Below the pieces are notes generated by a model. The model was not told the origin of the DNA, did not search any database, and saw only the letters and a list, made by a program, of their open reading frames with translations. DNA of 64,000 nt, taken from assembly GCA_026225945.1 (NCBI GenBank), contig JAMJFZ010003746.1, positions 3,232,501-3,296,500 of the forward strand, written 5' to 3'. The stretch's first letter is position 1, and the number at the start of each line of letters is the position of its first letter. Position numbers and translations under genes: made by a program. Of the stretch, positions 57,968-64,000 are shown piece by piece. The stretch comes from Cricetomys ansorgei. Its lineage: Eukaryota > Chordata > Mammalia > Rodentia > Nesomyidae.

Positions 57968-58340
57968 TAACTGGAGCCACAGGATGGTTCAGCAAATAAG
58001 AATACTTGCCAACAATCTGATAACCTGGCAGCTAGAGAGATGGTTCAGTGGTTAAGAGCACTTGCTGCTCTTGAATAGGACCAAGATTCCATTTCCAGCA
58101 CCCACATGGTACATGCTGGCTCACATCATCTCGAACTCCTGTTCCAGGGAATACAATGATCTCTTCTGACCTCCCCAGGTAGCAGGCACATGGGTGACGC
58201 ATGTGTACATGTGTACGTGCGTGCATAAAATAACCATACACAAAAAATAAATCTTAAAAAAAATAAGAATGATAACTTGAGTTTAGTACCTGGCATTCAC
58301 ATGACAGAGGAGAACACTGACTTCTACAAATAAATAAATG
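57968..58340 (+). mobile_element. B3-type SINE split by a B2
   Basis: 5' part at 57968-58027 (gagccacaggatggttcagc) and 3' part at 58270-58340 (gataacttgagtttagtacc). Joined, they read as one B3 head and body. Confidence 0.75.
58028..58265 (+). mobile_element. B2 SINE nested in a B3
   Basis: gctagagagatggttcagtg, gttaagagcacttgctgctc and cagcacccacatggtacatg. Flanks TGATAACCTG (58018-58027) and TGATAACTTG (58270-58279) form a target duplication with one mismatch. Confidence 0.9.
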
Positions 58341-58383
58341 TGACAAATAGGGGAGGGGAGTTTTTAAAAAAGATTACTATAGC

Positions 58384-58440
58384 TAGGGCTGGAGCATAGT
58401 TCAGAGACAAAGCACTTGCCTAGCATACAAAAAACTGGTG
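58384..58440 (+). mobile_element. ID-like SINE
   Basis: agggctggagcatagttcag and aagcacttgcctagcataca. Confidence 0.6.
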
Positions 58441-58637
58441 GCCTACTCCTGAGTACTTGGGAGGGTGGGGAGTAGGGCGGGGAACACTCTAAAAACTAAA
58501 TGCACTTTCTGACTCTTTTTGCCGAACAAAAATTAAAAAAATAAGTCTTCTAAATTACACTTAAGTTGTTGTTTGGAAGATTCATGACAAATGATCAAAT
58601 CCTTAAAAACAATTCTCTTCTGCTGTAAGGAAACCAC

Positions 58638-58715
58638 TAGCGGGTTGTAATCCAATGGCACAGCACTTGCTAAGCAAGAACAGGTCCCTGGTGTTCAACG
58701 CCCAACAGAAACTAA
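58638..58715 (+). mobile_element. ID-like SINE
   Basis: tgtaatccaatggcacagca and ccctggtgttcaacgcccaa. Confidence 0.55.
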
Positions 58716-59037
58716 AAAACCAGAGTAGTGAGGCCCTGTCTTAGAAAACCAAAGGACTGAAACAAAATTTTAAAATAATTCCACACTAGATTGCAACATG
58801 GAATTCAAGAAGAAAAAGAACAGACTAAGAAACTCCAATTCTTTGGAAAATATCCTTAACTTCCTTACAAATAAACCATGTCAGATATTTGTGCAACTTT
58901 ATTTGATTCACTGAATTATTTTTCCCAATTATCAGGCTACATTCCCAAGAAAGTAAATATAACTCTACAAGAAGAAATTCCCATATCATTTGTATATTTC
59001 TAAGCATGCAAAGATCTAATAAATAAAATTAAAATCC

Positions 59038-59120
59038 TAGGCTAGAAGTATAGCTCAGTGGTAAAGCATTTGTTTATTACATGGGAAACCTGGAGTTCAA
59101 TCCTCAGCACCCCAACCGAA
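59038..59120 (+). mobile_element. ID SINE
   Basis: ggctagaagtatagctcagt, gtggtaaagcatttg and ctggagttcaatcctcagca. Confidence 0.78.
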
Positions 59121-59172
59121 AAAAGCATCAAATTCCAAAAAAGAACAAATATTCTAAGAAAAAAGAAAACAT

Positions 59173-59380
59173 TAGGGCTATCGAGATGGCTCAGCAGGCA
59201 AAAGAATTCATCTCCAAAGCCTGAGTGTGATCCTCAGAACCCATTGTGGAAGAAAACCAGCTCCCAAAACTTATCCCCTGACCTCCACACATCCACCATG
59301 GCACACGCATGTCTGCGCCCAACATACACACACACACACATACACACACACACAGAAATTTTAAGTAAAAAAAAAAAAAT
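59173..59380 (+). mobile_element. B3-type SINE
   Basis: gggctatcgagatggctcag, tgatcctcagaacccattgt and cttatcccctgacctccaca, then a CA tail and an A run. Confidence 0.85.
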
Positions 59381-59469
59381 TTAAAGACATTTCACTTGCC
59401 ATTCTACACTATTAAACAGAATATTACGTTCAAATAAATTTTCAGTAAAAGAACATTAAAATAATTATT

Positions 59470-59812
59470 GTGTATGTGTATACATTTTCATGTGTGTACA
59501 TGTATATGCAGGTATGTGAGCAAGCAAGTATGCAAACACTTATCTGTGTGTTTGTGTAGAAGACAAGGCTTGCTGTCAAATGTCTTCCAGAATCATTCTC
59601 CAACTTATTTTGAGACTACATCTCTCTTTAAACCTGGAGTTTGTGGATGCCACCAGACTAGCTGGCTAGCCAGTTATAGGGATCCTCCTATCCCCTTCTG
59701 TGCTGAATTACAGGTGCACATCACCATGTCCAGCTGTTACATGAGATATAGGGACCAAACTCAGGTCCTCATGTTTGCATTTTACCAATTGAGCCATCTC
59801 TTCGCCCATAAA
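59470..59812 (-). mobile_element. Composite SINE (B4-like) region
   Basis: TG/TA-rich start. A B1-like middle (tgaattacaggtgcacatca) and a tRNA-type SINE end (actcaggtcctcatgtttgc and ccaattgagccatctcttc) follow on plus. Confidence 0.6.
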
Positions 59813-59886
59813 ATAATTATCTTTAAAATAAGCATCTAACTAAATTCAACATACAGAACTCTTCCAAGGCATAATTAAGAAAGAAG

Positions 59887-60070
59887 AGATGGACTAGAGA
59901 GATGGCTCAGCAGTTAAAAGCACTGGCTGTTCTGCTCTTCTATAGGTCCAATTCCCAGCACACCACATGGTGGCTTACAACCATGTCTAGTGGGATCTGA
60001 TGCCTTCCTCTGGAATGTAGGATTACACGCAGATAAAGTACTCATATACATAAACAAATAATCCTTTTTT
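59887..60070 (+). mobile_element. B2 SINE
   Basis: gatggactagagagatggct, aattcccagcacaccacatg and tgatgccttcctctggaatg. Confidence 0.9.
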
Positions 60071-60240
60071 TAAAAAAAGTACAATAGCTAATTAAAATCT
60101 AAATTTAATAAAATCTAAAATGTAACTTATCCAGAAGTTTCATTAGCTCTGCAACTGCACAAACCTCAGTAAGATTTTTATTCTTCTCCATCAAGCTTAT
60201 ACTAAAGTATTCCTTAGTCACATTTTTTTCAAAAGAAAAG

Positions 60241-60359
60241 GAAGCCAGGCAGTGGTGGCACACACCTTTAATCCCAGTACTTGGGAGGCAGAAGTAGGCA
60301 GACTTCTGGGAGTTTGAGCAGGACAGCCAGAATTAAACAGAAAAAACCCTATCCCCAAA

Positions 60360-60363
<4 letters not shown>
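60241..60363 (+). mobile_element. B1 SINE
   Basis: agccaggcagtggtggcaca, cacctttaatcccagtactt and ttgggaggcagaagtaggca. The middle is shortened after gagtttgag. Confidence 0.92.
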
Positions 60364-60400
<37 letters not shown>

Positions 60401-60402
60401 AA
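60361..60402 (+). repeat. (GA)n microsatellite
   Basis: About 40 bases of GA, directly after the B1, probably grown from its A-rich tail. Confidence 0.95.
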
Positions 60403-60779
60403 AGGATTTCTCTGTTTAAAAACATATATAATGGATATACACACACACGCGCGCATACACACACACATTCGTTCCTAACTCTCCAACACCAGTTATTTGA
60501 AAGTAAAGTAACAAAAGGAGTCTAAGACATAAAAGCACCTGAGAATTTTTATTTTAGAAACAAGCTTCTATGACAACATCATAATAATGAGCCATGCACA
60601 TCAAGCAATCCTAAACAAATATGTTTTTATACTGATAGGATTCTGGGCCCAACTCAATCAAATCAAACATTTAAAATGGACCAAAATCCCCACCCTCAAA
60701 CTGAAATACAGAAATGTATTTAATTGCTATAAATCCTAATAAACCAGTCTTCTTCACAAATGAAAGATGTCTGACCTCT

Positions 60780-61005
60780 GGAAGCTACGAAGAGAATAAT
60801 GGATGCAGTATTTAATTAGGGCCCACTGCAGGCTGACTATAATCTATTAATTAGCATTCTCGGTCTCTGTATCTTACTGCACTGTCTTTAAAATTGCACC
60901 CTTTGTTTTTTGGACCAAAGTTATACAATTTTAGAATTCCGTGGTAATTATAGTGAGTGCAAGAAGAATATACTTCTGCCAGCACTGGTGTTTAATTAGG
61001 GCAAG
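60780..61005. promoter_or_regulatory. Candidate intronic regulatory block (TAATTA cluster)
   Basis: No repeat signature. Three TAATTA cores occur within 190 bases, two inside the identical decamer tttaattagg (60811-60820 and 60991-61000) and one in attaattag (60845-60853), plus gtaattatag near 60945. These are homeodomain-type sites. The regulatory role is inference only. Confidence 0.25.
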
Positions 61006-62000
61006 GGGTGGAACCCAGATAAGACAGTATTCACCCTTTTCAGCATATAATGGTTTTCTTGGCATAAAAAACCTGTGGATCGTTTCTTTTCCAGAAAAAA
61101 GTGGTAAGTACCCATAACTGCCATCTCAAAAGACTAAATATTTTGCCTTTGTATGAAGCATGATAACTGGAGAAAGGATACTGCACTGGATTTCTCTCCT
61201 GAACCCCATACCTTCTAAAGTACAGGCATAAGCAAATGCTTCATTTATTTAAATATAAAAAAAATAGTTTTTTCCTCAATAAAATAGGCATTTCCAATAC
61301 ATTTGACAATAAAACTATCTTATTGGTGGTTACATTTTCAGCAAGGCACACTGATGGTTAGGTAATTCCATAGTATATTTGGTAACACCAAATCTATTTT
61401 AAATTTATTGTACTGAGAAAGAGACAAACTGAGAAATTAATCTACTCTTGTAAGTCTTAGGCTGGTGGCCAGGCAAGCTAACATTAGTGGTGTAGGCAGA
61501 AGAGTTTCAGGCCAGCCTATGCTACATAGTGAAATGGAGGAGGAGTTAATTTAATTGTTTAAAAAAATGTACTTTTTTGAGGTTATTTATAAGAATATAG
61601 GTGAGGGGTTACTTAGGGGGCAGAGAAAACTGAAATGCAACTGTGTCACCCAAAAGCCCACTCCAATATAGGTGATGACTCACGAAAATGCAACCTTGGA
61701 GCTCTCAGAACAATTTGAAGGCAGTAAGACAGATCCAAGAATCTCCTTCCACATGCCAGAAAACTGTTCATCCATTGAACTGTGTCTGCAATCCTGTGTT
61801 TGTTTTTAATTCTGAGACAAGGTCTCAATGTTTAATGCCAAATTAGCCCTAAATCCACTATGTAGTCAAGGCGGTCCTCAAATAATTTTTTAAGATTTTT
61901 CTTTTTTAAATTTATGTGTGTAAATGTTTTGCTTGAACATACTGTCTGCACCATGTATAGGACAAAATCTGGAAAAAGCTAGTAAGAAAGTAGAAACAAG

Positions 62001-62170
62001 GTCAGGCAGTGGTGGCACATGTTTTTAATCCCAGCATTCGGGAGGCAGAAGCAGGTGGATCTCTGTGAGTTCGAGGCCAGCCTGGTCTACAGAGTGAGTT
62101 CCAGGACAGCCAGAGTGACAACAGAGAAACTGTCTCGAAAACCAAAAAAGTAAATAAATAAATAATAAAG
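62001..62170 (+). mobile_element. B1 SINE, well preserved
   Basis: ggtcaggcagtggtggcaca, agcattcgggaggcagaagc and gagttcgaggccagcctggt, with an (AAAT)n tail. It lies about 110 bases 3' of exon 1 in the transcript. Confidence 0.96.
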
Positions 62171-62276
62171 GATGAAAGAGATGGAGGAAACCTAAGGCAG
62201 GTCAGAAAAGGGATGCCTCATTTGATTTACATACATGGATTCAGCCCATAAAGATTAACGTACAAATGAAACTAAC

Positions 62277-62946
62277 CTGGTTTTCTTCCTGCACAACTCG
62301 GTACTGCTCCTTCCAAATGGTGATTTTGGAAGCTTCATCTTTTCTCAAGGCCCGCTCTTTCTTCAGCTCTGGGCTCCAGAAGGTCTTGATACTATTCATT
62401 GAAGAACTTAATTTGCTCTCCTTTACTTCCACATCCTTCCTCAAAAGATCATTTTCTCTTAATACTTCCTTCAGCTGTGTCTGCAGATCCATGATGGTAT
62501 TATCTCTCGCCTGACGAAGAGAGTGAGGTACAGTGGATGCCATACTAACCGGAGGGAGGTGATGCTCTCCAAATGCTATGGTATCACTAGCAACCCCGCT
62601 GCTTGCTATATTGGGACTACTGCCCATAGCAGTCATCCTAACACCATAAGGCAGGCGTCCTCCAGAACGGCCAAGTGTCATGGTGCTTTTAGGTGTTTCT
62701 GAACCCACATTTTCATGGTCACTTAAATACATAGGGCCAGATGTAGCATAGGCAGCATTTAAGGACTGTATATTCTCCATTGAAAGGGGTTTTTCCACTG
62801 CCACCTCCAACACTGTTTCCAGAACTCCCTCCTGTACTATTTGTTCGCCGATGACCTAAGCGAGGGGACCGTGGAAGCCGAGGTGATCGCCCAGGACTCT
62901 GGCTGCTTGGTTCCACTTTTCCTACTGATCGAGCACTTCCATACAT
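62277..62946 (-). CDS. ERC1: ERC1 coding exon 1 (start codon; frameshifted by one extra base)
   Basis: This exon encodes about residues 1-223. It has a basic, Ser/Pro-rich head (SPGRSPRLPRSPRLGHRR), a Gly/Ser stretch, a low-complexity segment running from SMENIQSLN to HSLRQARDN, and then the start of the coiled coil (IMDLQTQLKEVLRENDLL onward). The ATG at 62946-62944 has context caaccATGt. The exon ends in CAG followed by the donor GTTAGT at 62276. The length is 670 nt, where a phase 0 exon should be 669. The extra base is one C in a run of four at 62786-62789 on the minus strand, between residues GSGKT and LSMENIQ. As written, the frame would stop after 75 residues. The 5' end of the exon is uncertain: a candidate acceptor (CCCTAAG) would place the exon start at 62960, leaving a 14-nt 5' UTR. 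Confidence 0.95.
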
Positions 62947-62959
62947 GGTTGCAGGGTGA

Positions 62960-62962
62960 ACT
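62960..62962 (-). other. Candidate splice acceptor of coding exon 1
   Basis: On minus, a pyrimidine-rich run (gttgttttctgctttacacc, then tttctggccctaag) ends in AG at 62962-62961, 14 bases before the ATG. No other AG this close has as good a tract. Not verified by a transcript. Confidence 0.4.
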
Positions 62963-63284
62963 TAGGGCCAGAAACGGTGTAAAGCAGAAAACAACAATGC
63001 AATTCCGTGAGGTTTCTCTATGGCTATAAAGTCAGCTTAAGGCTATCAGAAATAGCAGGTCATCAGCTGTCCAATCTTGAAGAAATATTTTATGCCATAT
63101 CTGTAATGAAAAGACCACACATTAAATCCCCCATTAATAAATATTTCCCTTCTCAAAAATATTCTATTACCTTTATTTGGGGAAGAGTCTCCTTTCATTC
63201 AGTATTCTCGTGGCTTTAAAATCAAATTACACATAACAATGTTTTTCTAAAATGTTTTACTGAAAATGGGAGAGTATCAACTGA

Positions 63285-63640
63285 TAATTATCAAGTGAAA
63301 CAGTATCAGAATAACAGAACTCAGAATATTACTCACACAAGATCAATGTATAAATATCAATACTTGGATACATTATCAGAACTAATAAAAGAACTCAATA
63401 CATAATTAACAAGTGACGCATTATCAGAATAAAAAGAACTAAGACTATTACTCACACAAGATCTTTGCATAAAGATATAATACTTGGATACATTATCAGA
63501 ACTAATAAAAGAGCTCAATTCATTAGTCAGACACAAGATCAATATATAAATATTAATACTTTGACATATTATCAGAACTAATAACAGCTAAACATACTAG
63601 TCTGATACAAGATCAATATTTAAATATCAATACTTTCATG
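63285..63640 (-). repeat. Complex A/T-rich minisatellite
   Basis: Landmarks recur: acacaagatcaat-type at 63335, 63454, 63531 and a degraded copy at 63605, and cattatcagaactaataa at about 63371, 63490 and 63567. Spacings are about 119, 77 and 74 bases, so the unit is composite, with one longer copy. It starts about 340 bases 5' of the ERC1 start codon in transcript sense. Confidence 0.85.
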
Positions 63641-63679
63641 CACACTAGAGTAACAATTAGAATAGTAACTTCCAAGGTT

Positions 63680-63960
63680 AGGGATGTGATCAGTGAGTGA
63701 AGCGCTTGCCATGCAAGGATGAGAACACTAGGTCATCCCCAGAACCCAGGTAGAGCTATATGCAATGACACACATCTGAAATCCCAGCGCTATGATGGTG
63801 AGATAAGAGACAGAGAAGGGAAAATTCCCAGAAGCTCATAGCCCAGCTAAAGAACAAGAGACCCTGCTTCAAACAAGGTGAAGGCCAGGACCAGTACCTG
63901 AGGCTGACCACTGCCAACACTCACACACATATTACATACACACGCGCATACACACACACA
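63680..63960 (+). mobile_element. B4-like composite SINE with CA tail
   Basis: tgagtgaagcgcttgccatg opens it, a B1-like middle (acacatctgaaatcccagcg) follows, and a CA-rich tail at 63918-63960 closes it, then GA-rich sequence to the window end. Confidence 0.7.
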
Positions 63961-64000
63961 GAGGGAGGGGGATGGAGAAGAGAGGGGAGAGATGGGGTAT

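Larger units (their letters stand above)
32866..62276 (-). other. ERC1 first coding intron (29.4 kb)
   Basis: Donor is GTTAGT and acceptor is TTCCTAG. The intron is rich in transposable elements: SINE nests, an L1 3' end, two LTRs and many microsatellites. Stretches with no recognisable content include 32990-33700, 34640-35030, 38725-39000, 40100-40780, 41345-41840, 42945-43460, 47940-48330, 56035-56700 and 60480-61450. The last of these is discussed as a possible regulatory block. Confidence 0.9.
13056..62946 (-). other. ERC1: ERC1 gene, N-terminal coding part (6 exons)
   Basis: ERC1 (ELKS) is a coiled-coil scaffold. At synapses it helps organise the active zone with RIM, liprin-alpha and bassoon/piccolo. 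Elsewhere it links Rab6 vesicles and cortical microtubule complexes, and it has been reported as an IKK regulatory subunit. Six minus-strand exons translate to its N-terminal half, in the correct order and all with phase 0 junctions. The protein begins MYGSARSVGKVEPSSQSPGR, which separates ERC1 from the paralogue ERC2, whose N-terminus diverges after MYGSAR. Exons after exon 6 (the rest of the coiled coil and the C-terminus) lie to the left of the window. Exons 1 and 2 each have a one-base insertion. Retained introns and consensus splice sites argue against a processed pseudogene. Confidence 0.96.
62947..64000 (-). other. 5' flank of ERC1 coding exon 1 (5' UTR/intron)
   Basis: Upstream of the ATG in the transcript sense there is a short putative 5' UTR (62947-62960) and then intron, containing a minisatellite at about 63285-63640 and a B4 SINE with a CA-rich end. 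No promoter-like CpG island is present, which fits the promoter lying further away. Confidence 0.7.

Noticed and set aside
62266..62514. 82-codon plus-strand open frame
   Set aside because: Antisense shadow of ERC1 exon 1.
13056..62946. ERC1 copy as a pseudogene because of two frameshifts
   Set aside because: Introns, all splice sites and four of six exons are intact, and both defects are single-base homopolymer gains. Assembly error is more likely, though not proven.
63285..63640. CRISPR-like regularly spaced repeats
   Set aside because: Repeats are degenerate, the spacing varies (about 119, 77, 74) and there are no unique spacers. The context is a mammalian intron.
1..64000. A hidden multi-gene system (defence cluster, operon or second gene)
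   Set aside because: All convincing coding signal belongs to ERC1 and the remaining open frames are explained by repeats, antisense or chance. I searched both strands and found none.

Overview
This window is muroid rodent nuclear DNA. The evidence is dense B1, B2, B3/B4 and ID SINEs, MaLR-type LTRs, two URR1-like hAT elements, an L1 3' end and long CA/CT microsatellites. The species cannot be fixed from the sequence.

One gene accounts for all the convincing coding sequence: ERC1 (ELKS/RAB6IP2/CAST2), a large coiled-coil scaffold of the presynaptic active zone and cell cortex. It lies entirely on the minus strand, so transcription runs from high to low coordinates. Six coding exons are visible. 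Coding exon 1 (62946-62277, start codon) is followed by exon 2 (32865-32448), exon 3 (25328-25254), exon 4 (18925-18770), exon 5 (17350-17267, alternative cassette) and exon 6 (13223-13056). Together they encode about residues 1-523, roughly the N-terminal half. All introns are phase 0 with GT-AG ends. The rest of the gene lies beyond position 1, and the promoter and 5' non-coding exons lie beyond 64000.

Both large exons carry a single extra base in a short homopolymer: one C in exon 1 and one A in exon 2 on the coding strand. Each breaks the frame, while the splice sites and the other exons are intact. Assembly error is the simplest explanation.

The remainder is intron: about 13 kb after exon 6, 4.0, 1.4, 6.3 and 7.1 kb between exons 2 and 6, and a 29.4 kb first coding intron. 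It is filled with SINEs, LTRs and simple repeats. Structures that stand out are a 34-bp-arm inverted repeat at 19508-19583, a solo LTR with perfect 6-bp target duplications at 52062-52521, a class I type LTR followed by an odd purine-rich composite repeat at 23748-25000, a SINE-in-LTR nest with a 14-bp duplication at 37606-38203, a complex minisatellite just 5' of exon 1, a long homopurine tract near 27.1-27.6 kb, and a repeat-free TAATTA-rich block near 60.8-61.0 kb.

I found no operon, CRISPR array, intact mobile-element gene or undescribed multi-gene system.
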